Below are positions 1 through 8,802 of a stretch of 64,000 bases of DNA, piece by piece. Where the stretch lies: assembly GCA_023151115.1 (NCBI GenBank), contig JAKLJP010000033.1, forward strand, positions 23,711 through 87,710. The letters run 5' to 3'. The translations under genes were made by a program, and so were the position numbers. The number at the start of each line of letters is the position of its first letter. Position 1 is the first letter of the stretch. This stretch comes from Anaerolineae bacterium (GTDB lineage: Bacteria; Chloroflexota; Anaerolineae; 4572-78; J111). Under the pieces are notes generated by a model. The model ran no database searches and was not told the DNA's origin. It worked only from the letters and a program-made list of their open reading frames with translations.

Positions 1-317
1 GCCGCAATGCCATTGGCGACCTGGCCATTGTCGGCGTGACCGCCCTGGGCTACCCTGATAGCAGCGCCCCATCGGGCTATTCTTTCCGGCTGGCCCTGGC
101 CTCCGTAGCGCCGACGCCGTTTGTTCCGGTTCAGGCCCAAACGATTTTGGCCGAAAACCCCATCACCGAGGCCATTATCGCCGAGGCCGCCGAGGCCGCG
201 ATGAACGCCTGCGCGCCCATTGACGATGTTCGCGGCAGCGCCCGCTACCGCAAGCTCATGGTCAGAAATTTGACCAAAAGGGCAATCACCGAAGTGTGGG
301 AGAAAATCAGGAAGTAG
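1..317 (+). CDS. Molybdenum hydroxylase FAD-binding subunit (CoxM/XdhB type), 3' end only
   Basis: The gene enters from the left edge; codons are in frame from base 3 and about 104 residues are visible. They match the C-terminal domain of the FAD subunit of xanthine dehydrogenase/CO dehydrogenase-type enzymes: an RNAIGDLAIVG-like opening, an Ala/Glu-rich helix, then the DDVRGSARYRK motif and a final helix ending in EVWEKIRK. In this family the subunit passes electrons from the FeS subunit to NAD or another acceptor. The FeS and Mo subunits follow directly, so this is the first gene of an M-S-L operon. The N-terminal FAD-binding part lies outside the window. Confidence 0.9.
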   Translation, partial: RNAIGDLAIVGVTALGYPDSSAPSGYSFRLALASVAPTPFVPVQAQTILAENPITEAIIAEAAEAAMNACAPIDDVRGSARYRKLMVRNLTKRAITEVWEKIRK

Positions 318-378
318 GAAGTAGGGAGTAAGGGCTTTTTCTTCTTCCCCTACTACCTACTCCCTACTACCTACTCCT
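309..378. repeat. Word-array inverted repeat, GAAGTAGG / CCTACTAC type
   Basis: The spacer reads as a left block of GAAGTAGG-like words, a T-rich loop, then a right block of CCTACTACCTACTCC-like words, the reverse complement of the left. It could fold as an imperfect hairpin and ends just upstream of the ribosome binding site of the next gene. Confidence 0.7.
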
Positions 379-396
379 TTTTTACCGGAGAATACT

Positions 397-879
397 ATGG
401 CATTTCACAGAATTACCATAACCATCAACAACGAGACTGAAATTGTGGATGTCCCTTCGAATATGACCTTGCTGCAAATGCTGCGCGAGAAATTAGTCTT
501 GACCGGGACCAAAAACGGCTGCACCGCCGGGGAATGTGGGGCATGCACCGTAATGCTGAACGGCGAGCCGGTCAATAGCTGCATGGTGCTGGCCGTCGAG
601 TGTGACGGGGCCGAAATTACCACCGTAGAAGGGCTGGCCCAAAACAGCCACCTCAGCCCCATTCAGGAAGCAATTATTGCCCAGGGTGGGGTGCAGTGTG
701 GTTTTTGCACGCCAGGTGTATTAATTTCAGCCCAGGCCCTGCTCAACCGCAGCCCTCAGCCCACCGATTATGAAATCCGCGATGCGCTGGTGGGCAATCT
801 GTGCCGCTGCACCGGCTACCTCCGTATCATCGAGGCGGTCAAAGCCGCGGCAGAACAGCAGAAAGTTGGGGCAGTTTAG
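397..879 (+). CDS. Molybdenum hydroxylase [2Fe-2S] subunit (CoxS/XdhC-type small subunit)
   Basis: This 160-residue protein has the standard size and both cluster-binding sets of the family. The plant-ferredoxin-like cluster is bound by Cys42, Cys47, Cys50 and Cys62 (CTAGECGAC pattern). The second cluster uses Cys101, Cys104, Cys136 and Cys138 (CGFC and CRC patterns). It relays electrons from the molybdopterin centre to the FAD subunit in the cytoplasm. A GGAG ribosome binding site lies at the proper distance before the ATG. It sits between the FAD and Mo subunit genes, matching classical coxMSL order. Substrate cannot be told from this subunit. Confidence 0.93.
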   Translation: MAFHRITITINNETEIVDVPSNMTLLQMLREKLVLTGTKNGCTAGECGACTVMLNGEPVNSCMVLAVECDGAEITTVEGLAQNSHLSPIQEAIIAQGGVQCGFCTPGVLISAQALLNRSPQPTDYEIRDALVGNLCRCTGYLRIIEAVKAAAEQQKVGAV

Positions 880-882
880 AAC

Positions 883-948
883 ATGTATTGCGTCTTACGT
901 CTTGCGTCTTCCGTGAATGAACAACACAAGACGCAAGACGCAACACGT
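883..948. repeat. Word-array inverted repeat, GTCTTGCGT / ACGCAAGAC type
   Basis: Three degenerate copies of a GCGTCTTACGTCTT-like word are followed by AAGACGCAAGACGCAA, the reverse complement. The same vocabulary recurs at 10471-10519 and 43990-44045. It fills the gap between the FeS and Mo subunit genes. Confidence 0.7.
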
Positions 949-965
949 TTCTTATGGAGACAGCT

Positions 966-3326
966 ATGCTTGTTAAAGAAACCATGACCGAAAAAACACT
1001 CGACCTCATTGGGGCCAGCGTGCCGCGCCTCGACAGCTATGAAAAAGTGACCGGCGCGGCCCAGTTCACCGATGATTTGCAGTTTGGGCCGGGGCTGCTG
1101 TATGCTCGTATCAAACGCAGTCCCCACCCCCACGCCCTGATTAAATCTATTGACCTCAGCCAGGCCAAAGCGTTGCCGGGGGTCAAGGCCGTTGTCACCG
1201 GCGAGGATTTCCCCGGTTTTATTGGCCTGTATCTGAAAGATCGCTACATATTTGCCCGCGACCGTGTCCGCTACGTCGGCGAGGCGGTGGCCGGGGTGGC
1301 CGCCATCAGCGAAGCGGTGGCCGAAAAGGCCGTCGAATTGATCAAGATAGAGTATGAACTGCTGGAGCCGGTGCTCGACCCCGAATTTGGGGCCAGCCCC
1401 GCAGCGCCGCTCATTCACCCCGATTTGGGCAGTTACGAAGTTGTACCTTTCATCTTTCCCCGGCCCGGCACCAACATTTCCAACCACTTCAAAATCCGCA
1501 AGGGCGACCCCGACAGCGCCTGGTCTCAATGCGCCGCCATCGTTGAGCGCAAGTATCACATCCCGCACGTGCAGCATGTCCCCCTCGAACCGCACGTGGC
1601 GGTAGCCAAAATGGACGAGCAGGGCAAGATTACCCTGTGGAGTAGTTCCCAATCGCCGTTTGCCCAGCGCAACCTCATTGCCAAATCGTTGGGTATTTCT
1701 CAAAGCGACATACGTGTTATCGCCCCGTATGTGGGCGGCGGCTTTGGCTGTAAGGCCGGGGTCAGCATGGAGGCCCTGGCTGTAGCCATTGCTATGAAAA
1801 CCAAAGGCAGGCCGGTCAAGCTTTTGCTGACCCGCGAAGAGGAATTTTATACCGCTTTTGTCCGGCAGGGGTTAGTTTCAAAAATCAAGATTGGCTGTGA
1901 CGCCCAGGGTAAATTATTAGCCATGGAAAACACCATGTACTGGGATGGCGGCGCTTCGACCGAGTATGGGGTCAATATCACCCGCGCCGGCGGCTACAGC
2001 AGCAGTGGCCCCTATGAAATTCCTAACGTCAAAACCGACAGCATGTGCGTCTACACCAATCATCCGGTCGGAGGGGCCATGCGCGGTTTTGGCATGCCGG
2101 AACTTCACGCCGGGTTGGAACAGTGTATTGACGAACTGGCCCGCGAAATCAAGCTGGACCCGGTCGAGTTTCGCCGGATCAACTGCCTCAAAACGGGCAG
2201 TATTGTCGTCACCGGCAGCAAGATGCACCCGACTGGCCTGCCGGAGTGCATTGATAAAGTCGCCGAAGCGATTCGCTGGGAGCACAAAGCGCCGGCCAGT
2301 TCACCCACCAAACGGCGCGGTAAGGGCATTGCCCTCATGTGGAAAGCGCCGGCCATGCCGCCGAACCCCGGCTCCAGCGCCGTCATCGAATTGAACGAGG
2401 ACGGCACGGTGACGCTGGCCGTCGGCGGGCAGGAGATTGGGCAGGGAACCTTCACCGTGATGGCCCAGATGGCCGCGGCCACTCTCGGCGTGCCCTATGA
2501 GTGGATTCGGATTGCCGGACCGGTAGACACCCAATACAGTCCCTATGAATGGCAAACCGTCGCCAGCCGTTTGACCTGGAGCATGGGCAATGCCGTAGTC
2601 AACGCCGCCCGCGATGCCCGCGAGCAGATTCTCAACGTGGTGGCCGAGGCCTGGAATGAGCAGCCTGAAGATTTGGACATCATCAACGGCGAGGTTGTTT
2701 CCTTTAAAAGTGAAGAAACTATCTCGCTTAAAGATATTGTGATTTATGGTCTGCCCAAACCCAACGCCAGCGGCTGGATCGGCGGGCCGATTGTAGGCCG
2801 GGGCAATTTTATGCCCACTTATGTGACCGGCCTGGATTTTGAAACCGGCCAGGGTGAGCGGGCTGTGGTTCACTACACTACCGGCGCTCAGGCGGTCGAA
2901 CTGGAAGTAGACCTGGAGACCGGCAAAATCGAAATTCTGCGAGCGGCGGCGGCATTTGATTTGGGAAAAGCCATCAACCCGGAGTTAGCCAAAGCCCAGG
3001 TCGAAGGCGGTTTTGTCCAGGGGATGAGCACAGCCTTGTTTGAAGGTTTGCAATTTAAGGCCGGGGTGCTGCAAAACCCAAGCTTTGTGGATTATCGCAT
3101 TGCCACCAGCGCCGATGCGCCGCCCCACATTGACTCCATTCTGGTCGAAGTGCCGCAGGATGACGGCCCCTTTGGGGCGCGCGGCGTCGGCGAGCATCCC
3201 ATGGTACCCACCATCCCGGCCATCGCCAACGCTATCTACGATGCCATTGGCATACGAGTGGGTTCACCCCCCTTCACCGCCGAAAAAGTTTATCTGGCCA
3301 TGGTTGAGGCAGGGCTTGTCAAATAA
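966..3326 (+). CDS. Molybdenum hydroxylase large subunit (xanthine dehydrogenase/aldehyde oxidase family)
   Basis: This molybdopterin-cytosine-dinucleotide-type catalytic subunit has about 786 residues. Visible motifs are GGGFGCKAG near residue 256, AMRGFGMPEL near 371, GGQEIGQGT and the C-terminal GARGVGEHP whose Glu (about 743) corresponds to the catalytic base of xanthine dehydrogenase. The CO dehydrogenase active-site loop AYxCSFR is absent and the AMRGFG loop is of the hydroxylase type, so CO is unlikely as substrate; a purine, nicotinate-like or aldehyde substrate is possible. I chose the ATG at 966 because GGAGA lies five bases upstream; an in-frame ATG at 954 overlaps that site. It is the last gene of the operon and a clear hairpin follows. 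Confidence 0.9.
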   Translation: MLVKETMTEKTLDLIGASVPRLDSYEKVTGAAQFTDDLQFGPGLLYARIKRSPHPHALIKSIDLSQAKALPGVKAVVTGEDFPGFIGLYLKDRYIFARDRVRYVGEAVAGVAAISEAVAEKAVELIKIEYELLEPVLDPEFGASPAAPLIHPDLGSYEVVPFIFPRPGTNISNHFKIRKGDPDSAWSQCAAIVERKYHIPHVQHVPLEPHVAVAKMDEQGKITLWSSSQSPFAQRNLIAKSLGISQSDIRVIAPYVGGGFGCKAGVSMEALAVAIAMKTKGRPVKLLLTREEEFYTAFVRQGLVSKIKIGCDAQGKLLAMENTMYWDGGASTEYGVNITRAGGYSSSGPYEIPNVKTDSMCVYTNHPVGGAMRGFGMPELHAGLEQCIDELAREIKLDPVEFRRINCLKTGSIVVTGSKMHPTGLPECIDKVAEAIRWEHKAPASSPTKRRGKGIALMWKAPAMPPNPGSSAVIELNEDGTVTLAVGGQEIGQGTFTVMAQMAAATLGVPYEWIRIAGPVDTQYSPYEWQTVASRLTWSMGNAVVNAARDAREQILNVVAEAWNEQPEDLDIINGEVVSFKSEETISLKDIVIYGLPKPNASGWIGGPIVGRGNFMPTYVTGLDFETGQGERAVVHYTTGAQAVELEVDLETGKIEILRAAAAFDLGKAINPELAKAQVEGGFVQGMSTALFEGLQFKAGVLQNPSFVDYRIATSADAPPHIDSILVEVPQDDGPFGARGVGEHPMVPTIPAIANAIYDAIGIRVGSPPFTAEKVYLAMVEAGLVK

Positions 3327-3352
3327 AGATAATTTGGTTGACTCGGTCAACA

Positions 3353-3387
3353 ATGAGCACGTATCAAAGATACGTGCTCATTTCCTT
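3353..3387 (+). terminator. Hairpin terminator after the molybdenum hydroxylase operon
   Basis: A perfect 13-bp stem (ATGAGCACGTATC with its complement) closes on an AAA loop and is followed by TTCCTT. It starts 27 bases after the stop codon of the large subunit. The T-run is weak. Confidence 0.65.
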
Positions 3388-3683
3388 AATAATATGGATA
3401 CGCCCTCGATAATGACATCTATCTTCGATGCTTGTGACATTTATCACTATTATTTTCCCCGGAATGTGTTAACCTGTAAAAATAAAGCAACAGTTTTAAG
3501 CACGACGAAGTGGAATTAGACAAGTTCGATACTCTCCATCCTCCTGATTTTGGGCTAATCCCACTTTCCAAAATGGGGGATTTTTACTTCTGATTTGCAA
3601 GACCCGGTAGCCTCGCCGGCAAAGATGCTGCGGCTTCACAGGTTAAAAGTAAAATTTCATAGCAGTTTGAGGAGGTATATTTC
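3388..3683 (+). promoter_or_regulatory. Non-coding upstream region with a CRP-like palindrome and possible structured leader
   Basis: No gene is visible here. At 3433-3448 there is TGTGA-N6-TCACT, close to the CRP/FNR-family palindrome TGTGA-N6-TCACA, overlapping a possible -10 TATTAT at 3448. Further down, TTTTACTT (near 3584) pairs with AAGTAAAA (near 3648) and encloses a GC-rich segment containing CCGG...CCGG, which suggests a folded 5' leader for the DUF1269 gene. I could not match it to a riboswitch class I know. A strong GAGGAGG ribosome binding site ends the region. Confidence 0.35.
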
Positions 3684-5156
3684 ATGAGCAATTCAACAGA
3701 ACTGCTGGTTTTGGCCTTTCCTGAGGAGGGTACCGCTCAAAAAGCGATGCAGGCTCTACAGCATCTTGTGGAGGAGGGCCAGGTCTCGCTGCGTAATGCG
3801 GCTGTGTTGGTAAAAAATAAGGAAGGCCGCATCTCCGCCAAAGAGATGGGAGATATTGGTCTAAAACAGGGCGCTCTGTTCGGGGCCATTGTGGGCGGGT
3901 TGATTGGCCTGGTTGGCGGGCCGGTCGGAGCGGTGGTGGGGGCCGTAGCGGGGGCCACCACCGGCGGCGTAGCGGCCCATGCGATTGACCTCGGTTTTCC
4001 TGATGATTATTTGACCGACTTGCAAGCCAGCCTTCAGCCGGGTAGTTCAGCCCTGATTGTACTGGCTGAGAAGCTCTGGATTGATAAGATTATTCAAGGT
4101 TTGGCCCAATTCGATGGGCATATCATCCGGCATGTCCTAAAGGAAGATTTGGCCGCCCATCTGGCCGCAGTTGGAGTAATTCAGAACGACACAGCCGACG
4201 CAGCAATGCTGCCCGCTCAACTGGAGGAACAAATTGCTACGTGGCAGGTCGAGCTTGAACGCTTAAAACTTAAGGAAAAAGACAGTGGGGGGAGAACGCC
4301 CAAGGAAATCAGAGACCAGATGGTGAACTTGCGCACCAAACTACGCCGGACGCAAGAGAAATTACACCGCCTCTGGAACACCGAAATCCAGGCCTGCACT
4401 GAGAAAATTAAAACACTGCAACTTAAAGCCGAAACAGCGCCCGCCACGTCTCAGGCGGAGATTCTGGCTGAGTTGGAAGACACTCGGGCCTACCGGCGTG
4501 AAATAAGGGACAAATTATACCGGCAAATCGAAGCTAACCTGACCGGATTGCAAGCTGAAATTGACGAACTCAAAGCCCGAGTCATAGAGATCAAGCCGGC
4601 CAACACAGGGCCGGTTGACTCACGGATAGCAGCCCTAAAGCGATTTGTCGGTCCTATGGACGAACCAACCTTACCAACGGGTGAAACAGAGGCGGCTGAA
4701 CGACTGGCCGTCTTGCAAGCCAGGGTAGCCGCTGCCGAGGCGGAGTTAGAAACCCAGCGTGAATTACAAATTGAAGCCTGGCAAGAGGCGAGCAAAGATT
4801 TACAGGCTTATGCGGAAATTCCCGGCGTTATTGATAAAGCAGCCGTAGAAGAGCGGATCCGGGTTCTGCAAGATCAATTAGCGGCAGCAAAAGCTACCCT
4901 TAAAACTCAGCTTGAGACTCAAGTGGCTGCCTGGGATGCTGAAATCAAACAATTGCAAGCTCAGTTAGCAACAGTGGGGGCGGCTGAACGAGCCAAAACA
5001 AACGAGCAAATTGCGGCGCTACGAGCGCAGATAGAAATGCTGCAAATCAAAGCGGAAACTGCCGGAGCGGCCGAGCGCATCAATTTAAACACCCGGATAG
5101 CTATATTACAGGATAAAGTTGCTAAAGCTCAGGCTAAACTGAAAGCGCTGAATTAA
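3684..5156 (+). CDS. DUF1269-domain protein with long C-terminal coiled coil
   Basis: The first 150 residues match DUF1269: an N-terminal alpha/beta part followed by a Gly/Ala/Val-rich glycine-zipper segment (about residues 64-98) that may insert in a membrane. The remaining 340 residues are almost wholly charged heptad-rich coiled coil, with repeated LQAxxAxxxAxLETQ-like units and short hinges with Pro/Gly. This is far longer than a bare DUF1269 protein (about 150-170 residues). Function is unknown; some DUF1269 proteins are stress-associated membrane proteins. A GAGGAGG ribosome binding site fixes the start. A TerC-like transporter follows at 62 bases, so they may be co-transcribed. Confidence 0.75.
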   Translation: MSNSTELLVLAFPEEGTAQKAMQALQHLVEEGQVSLRNAAVLVKNKEGRISAKEMGDIGLKQGALFGAIVGGLIGLVGGPVGAVVGAVAGATTGGVAAHAIDLGFPDDYLTDLQASLQPGSSALIVLAEKLWIDKIIQGLAQFDGHIIRHVLKEDLAAHLAAVGVIQNDTADAAMLPAQLEEQIATWQVELERLKLKEKDSGGRTPKEIRDQMVNLRTKLRRTQEKLHRLWNTEIQACTEKIKTLQLKAETAPATSQAEILAELEDTRAYRREIRDKLYRQIEANLTGLQAEIDELKARVIEIKPANTGPVDSRIAALKRFVGPMDEPTLPTGETEAAERLAVLQARVAAAEAELETQRELQIEAWQEASKDLQAYAEIPGVIDKAAVEERIRVLQDQLAAAKATLKTQLETQVAAWDAEIKQLQAQLATVGAAERAKTNEQIAALRAQIEMLQIKAETAGAAERINLNTRIAILQDKVAKAQAKLKALN

Positions 5157-5218
5157 TGGCTTTTGCGGACCAATTTGGACACCTCAGCTAACCAAACCAT
5201 TAAAGAAGGAGACAACTC

Positions 5219-6196
5219 ATGGAACATCCTGCGCACGCCACAGATGCCATTGGGTTAATTACAATTATCATCCAGTTGATTTTCTTAGAGGGTATTCTCT
5301 CCATAGATAATGCCGCCGTTTTAGGGGCGATGGTCTCAGTCCTGCCCAGCGATAAGTCCGTGCCTTATCCTGGCCCATTAAAATTTTTACTACCTTTTAC
5401 CAACCGCTACCTGGGTATGCAGCAGTCGGCGGCCCTCAAGGTGGGACTGCTGGGCGCTTATTTAGGCCGGGGGTTGATGCTGGTGATGGCCGCTTGGGTT
5501 ATTGCTAACCCGTTCCTGAAAGTATTGGGGGCGGCTTACTTGATCAAACTGGCCTTTGAGAATCTGGCCAAAAATATCAGCAATGAGAAAGAAAATGAAG
5601 TAGACGAGGTTGAAGGGTTTAGCCGCAAGGTGGGCGTTAGCTTCTGGGCCGTTGTTTTAAACTTAGAGTTAGCCGACCTGGCCTTTAGTTTGGATAACGT
5701 GGTGGCGGCAGTAGCCTTATCTGACCAATTATGGGTCGTCATGGTAGGCGTGGCCTTAGGCATCATCACCATGCGCTTTGCCGCGACCGTTTTTACCTGG
5801 ATGATCCAGCGCGAACCCATTCTGGAGCAAGCCGCTTATATTATTGTGCTCAACATTGGGGTTGAGTTATTAATTGCCGAATTTTTCGAGGTTCATATTG
5901 CCGCCTGGGAGAAATTTGCAGTTTCGTTCATCACCCTGCTCTTATGTATCGCCTATGCCCGCATCCCGGCCTTACAGATACTCCGGTCCGGATTGCATTG
6001 GCTGGCCGAGGGGATGGGCCATGTTAATGAATTAGTAGAGTGGTTGTTTCATCCCGTTGTCGTTATATTTAAGCTCGTTTTTAGAGGGGTACAGGTTCTC
6101 TTTTTTAAGGGCAAAGGCGGGGAAACCACAGCCATCGAAGATGCGCTACCTGTTAATTCCACCGAGCCTATCGCTCAACTCAAAAGCGTGAAATAG
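5219..6196 (+). CDS. TerC/Alx family membrane protein (putative metal-ion exporter)
   Basis: This 325-residue integral membrane protein has about seven to eight hydrophobic segments. It has the two TerC signature stretches: EGILSIDNAAVLGAM near the N-terminus and ELADLAFSLDNVVAA near residue 155, whose acidic and Asn residues lie within membrane helices. TerC relatives are linked to Mn2+ export (Alx, MntX-type) and tellurite resistance. The loop after helix three carries an acidic NEKENEVDEVEG segment. AAGGAGA precedes the ATG at a normal distance. It lies between the DUF1269 protein and BioY, all on the same strand. Confidence 0.85.
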   Translation: MEHPAHATDAIGLITIIIQLIFLEGILSIDNAAVLGAMVSVLPSDKSVPYPGPLKFLLPFTNRYLGMQQSAALKVGLLGAYLGRGLMLVMAAWVIANPFLKVLGAAYLIKLAFENLAKNISNEKENEVDEVEGFSRKVGVSFWAVVLNLELADLAFSLDNVVAAVALSDQLWVVMVGVALGIITMRFAATVFTWMIQREPILEQAAYIIVLNIGVELLIAEFFEVHIAAWEKFAVSFITLLLCIAYARIPALQILRSGLHWLAEGMGHVNELVEWLFHPVVVIFKLVFRGVQVLFFKGKGGETTAIEDALPVNSTEPIAQLKSVK

Positions 6197-6232
6197 ATTT
6201 TTTAATACCTCCCCAAGAAAGGTTCAAAAACT

Positions 6233-6805
6233 ATGAATAACAGTACCAACTTCAAAACTTTGTCCTCCCAGCTGGACAAAACACTTTGGCTAAAGCTCGC
6301 GGTCATCGTTGTTTTTGCGGCTATTACCGCGCTGACAGCCCGGATTACTATTCCTTTGCCATTCACCCCCGTACCGGTCACACTGCAAACCCTTGCAGTT
6401 GTCTTGGCCGGACTAGTATTGGGCTCACGCAACGGCGCGTGGGCTCAACTGGTCTACCTGGGCTTGATTGCCGCCGGTTTGCCCCTCGACGCTAAAGGTA
6501 TCGGTCCGGCGGCCTTTTTTGGCCCAACCGCCGGCTATTTGATCGGTTTTGTGCCGGCTGCTTTTGTGGCCGGCTGGTTAGCCGAGCGGTTCTCTGCCCG
6601 AAGCTGGTGGGGTAATTTCCTGGCAGGCATCGCCGGGATGCTGGTTATCTACCTGGTCGGGGCCGGATGGCTGGGCCTGATGCTGGGTAGTATGGAAAAG
6701 GCCTGGCTGGGAGGCGTCGCGCCCTTTATCCTGATTGACCTGGGTAAAGCGGTGATCGCCGCCAGCGTGGCCGAAAGTGGCAAATTCTTTTTCTTGAGAC
6801 AATAA
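6233..6805 (+). CDS. bioY: BioY biotin transporter, substrate-binding (S) component
   Basis: This 190-residue membrane protein has six predicted helices and the BioY hallmarks: PFTPVPVTLQTLAV near residue 44, the GSRNGAWAQLVYLGLIAAGLP stretch, and FGPTAGYLIGF. BioY captures biotin and works alone or with an ECF energizing module; no ECF ATPase or T component is visible in this window. The next gene, 16 bases downstream, starts a biotin-dependent decarboxylase operon, so uptake of the cofactor is placed directly beside its consumer. AAAGG precedes the ATG. Confidence 0.92.
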   Translation: MNNSTNFKTLSSQLDKTLWLKLAVIVVFAAITALTARITIPLPFTPVPVTLQTLAVVLAGLVLGSRNGAWAQLVYLGLIAAGLPLDAKGIGPAAFFGPTAGYLIGFVPAAFVAGWLAERFSARSWWGNFLAGIAGMLVIYLVGAGWLGLMLGSMEKAWLGGVAPFILIDLGKAVIAASVAESGKFFFLRQ

Positions 6806-6821
6806 AAAGGGGGAACTTATC

Positions 6822-8420
6822 ATGACAGCACAAGGAAAGGTAGCCGAAATGCCTGCCGCAGCGGTTATGAACGGCCACGCGGCGCTCATTACCGAATTAC
6901 AAGAGTATCGCCAAAAAATTGTGCAGGGTGGGGGGCCGGAGCGTGTGAAGGCGCAGCATGACAAGGGCAAACTCACCGCCCGCGAGCGCATCGCCCGCCT
7001 GCTCGACGAAGGCACCTTTCGGGAAATTGGCGCGTACCGGGTGCAGCGCCATACCGATTTTGGCCTTGACAAAGAAAATCACCCCGGCGATGCGGTGGTG
7101 ACCGGCTTTGGCAAAATTGATGGCCGGCGGGTTTGTGTCTTTTCTCAAGACTTCACCATTCTGGGCGGCTCATTCTCAGAAGCCGTCGGCCAGAAAGTGG
7201 CCCAAATTATGGATTTGGCTATGGAAGCGGGCGTGCCGGTCATCGGTCTAAATGACTCCGGTGGGGCGCGTATCCAGGAAGGCGTTTACAGTCTGGGCGC
7301 GTACGGGGAGCTTTTCTGGCGCAATACCCAGGCCAGCGGCGTCGTACCCCAGATCAGCGTTATTCTGGGGCCGTGCGCCGGGGGCGCCGTCTACTCCCCT
7401 GCCCTGACCGATTTTATCCTTATGACCAAAGGCACCAGCCAGATGTTTATCACCGGGCCGGAAGTTATTAAAGCAGTCACCGGGGAAGAGGTTGATATGG
7501 AAACCCTGGGTGGAGCCATGGCCCACGCCGCCGTCAGCGGTGTGGCTCATTTTGTGAGCGACGATGAGGATCAAACCATTGCCCTGACCCGCAACCTCCT
7601 CAGCTACCTGCCGCTCAACAGCCTGGAGCCGCCTCCGGCCATCGAGCCGAGCGATAATCCCTGGCGCATGGAGACGCTGCTTGATACCATTGTGCCGACT
7701 AATCCTAACGAAGCCTACGATATGAAGGCGGTCATCAACGCTATATTTGATCTGGACAGTTTTTTGGAGGTCCAGGAATATTTTGCCCAAAACGCCATTG
7801 TCGGTTTTGCCCGTCTGCACGGTCAGGTGGTGGGGGTGGTAGCTCAACAACCCATGATTATGGCCGGAGTCATTGATATTGACGCTTCGGACAAAATCGC
7901 CCGCTTCATCCGCTTCTGTGATGCCTTCAATATCCCCCTCATTACCTTTGTCGACTCGCCCGGTTATATGCCCGGCGTCCACCAGGAGCACGGGGGCATT
8001 ATTCGGCACGGGGCTAAAATTGTCTATGCCTATTCCGAAGCAACAGTACCAAAAATCACGGTCATCCCGCGCAAGGCTTATGGCGGGGCTTATGTCGTCA
8101 TGGCCAGCAAATATATCCGCACCGATCTGGTCTTTGCCTGGCCCACCACCGAAATCGCGGTGATGGGAGCAGAGGGAGCCACCAATATTCTGTATCGCCG
8201 GCAGCTCAAAGAAGCGGCTGATCCGGGGGCGCTGCGGACGGAGTTAGCCAAAGAGTATCGGGATAAGTTTTCCAAGCCTTATAGCGCCGCCGCAGCCGGG
8301 GCGATTGACGATATTCTCATCCCCTCCGAAACCCGGCCGCGCCTGATTGCCGCCCTGGAACTGCTGCGCGACAAACGAGCCTCATCGCTGCCCAAAAAAC
8401 ATGGCACGATGCCCTTATAA
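6822..8420 (+). CDS. mmdA: Acyl-CoA carboxyltransferase subunit, methylmalonyl-CoA decarboxylase alpha type
   Basis: The 532-residue protein contains the two crotonase-fold carboxyltransferase halves. Visible family motifs include FSQDFTILGGSFSE, GLNDSGGARIQEGV (oxyanion-forming region), MTKGTSQMFITGPEV, and in the C-terminal half VDSPGYMPGVHQEHGGIIRHGAK and RKAYGGAYVVM. This family transfers CO2 between an acyl-CoA and biotin. Here it leads an operon with OadG-like, biotin carrier and Na+-pump beta genes, so decarboxylation of methylmalonyl-CoA (or a close acyl-CoA) coupled to Na+ export is more likely than carboxylation. An AAGGGGG ribosome binding site supports the ATG. Confidence 0.9.
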   Translation: MTAQGKVAEMPAAAVMNGHAALITELQEYRQKIVQGGGPERVKAQHDKGKLTARERIARLLDEGTFREIGAYRVQRHTDFGLDKENHPGDAVVTGFGKIDGRRVCVFSQDFTILGGSFSEAVGQKVAQIMDLAMEAGVPVIGLNDSGGARIQEGVYSLGAYGELFWRNTQASGVVPQISVILGPCAGGAVYSPALTDFILMTKGTSQMFITGPEVIKAVTGEEVDMETLGGAMAHAAVSGVAHFVSDDEDQTIALTRNLLSYLPLNSLEPPPAIEPSDNPWRMETLLDTIVPTNPNEAYDMKAVINAIFDLDSFLEVQEYFAQNAIVGFARLHGQVVGVVAQQPMIMAGVIDIDASDKIARFIRFCDAFNIPLITFVDSPGYMPGVHQEHGGIIRHGAKIVYAYSEATVPKITVIPRKAYGGAYVVMASKYIRTDLVFAWPTTEIAVMGAEGATNILYRRQLKEAADPGALRTELAKEYRDKFSKPYSAAAAGAIDDILIPSETRPRLIAALELLRDKRASSLPKKHGTMPL

Positions 8421-8442
8421 GGAATAGAAAGAGGGTATTACT

Positions 8443-8802
8443 TTGAATAACTTGGGACAAGGCATCGCCATTATGATTATGGGCCTGGGCATCACCTTTA
8501 CCGCCTTGGGCCTATTCATCGGGCTGATCCTGTTGTTGGAATATCTCTTTCCGCCCAAACCAGATGCAGGAGAGGCAGAAGAGGAATTTCAAACCCGGTC
8601 AGCCGTCAGTCATTTGGAACGTGACACCACCGACGAGGAAATCGCCGCCGCCATCGCTATTGCTCTGGCTCACCTCTATTCCTATGAATTATGCCGGAGC
8701 GACTTGGGGGTTGACCTGGAAAAGGGACACAGCCCCTGGTGGATGGGGGGCCGCTTGAACCAGATTCCTCTGGGCAGCTTATCAATACGAGGGAGAAATT
8801 GA
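8443..8802 (+). CDS. OadG/MmdD-like small membrane subunit of the Na+-translocating decarboxylase
   Basis: The 119-residue protein begins with one transmembrane helix (IMGLGITFTALGLFIGLILLL), followed by an acidic linker and an EEIAAAIAIALAHL helix, the layout of OadG/MmdD gamma/delta subunits that hold the soluble carboxyltransferase to the membrane beta subunit. The start is TTG with AGAGGG upstream. The stop codon abuts the start of the biotin carrier gene, indicating tight coupling. Confidence 0.8.
   Translation: MNNLGQGIAIMIMGLGITFTALGLFIGLILLLEYLFPPKPDAGEAEEEFQTRSAVSHLERDTTDEEIAAAIAIALAHLYSYELCRSDLGVDLEKGHSPWWMGGRLNQIPLGSLSIRGRN

Noticed and set aside
966..3326. Aerobic CO dehydrogenase CoxL
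   Set aside because: The AYxCSFR active-site loop is lacking; the loop AMRGFG fits hydroxylases of the xanthine dehydrogenase family.
3580..3660. c-di-GMP or Mn2+ (yybP-ykoY) riboswitch
   Set aside because: Neither consensus could be traced; only a general stem and GC-rich core are visible.
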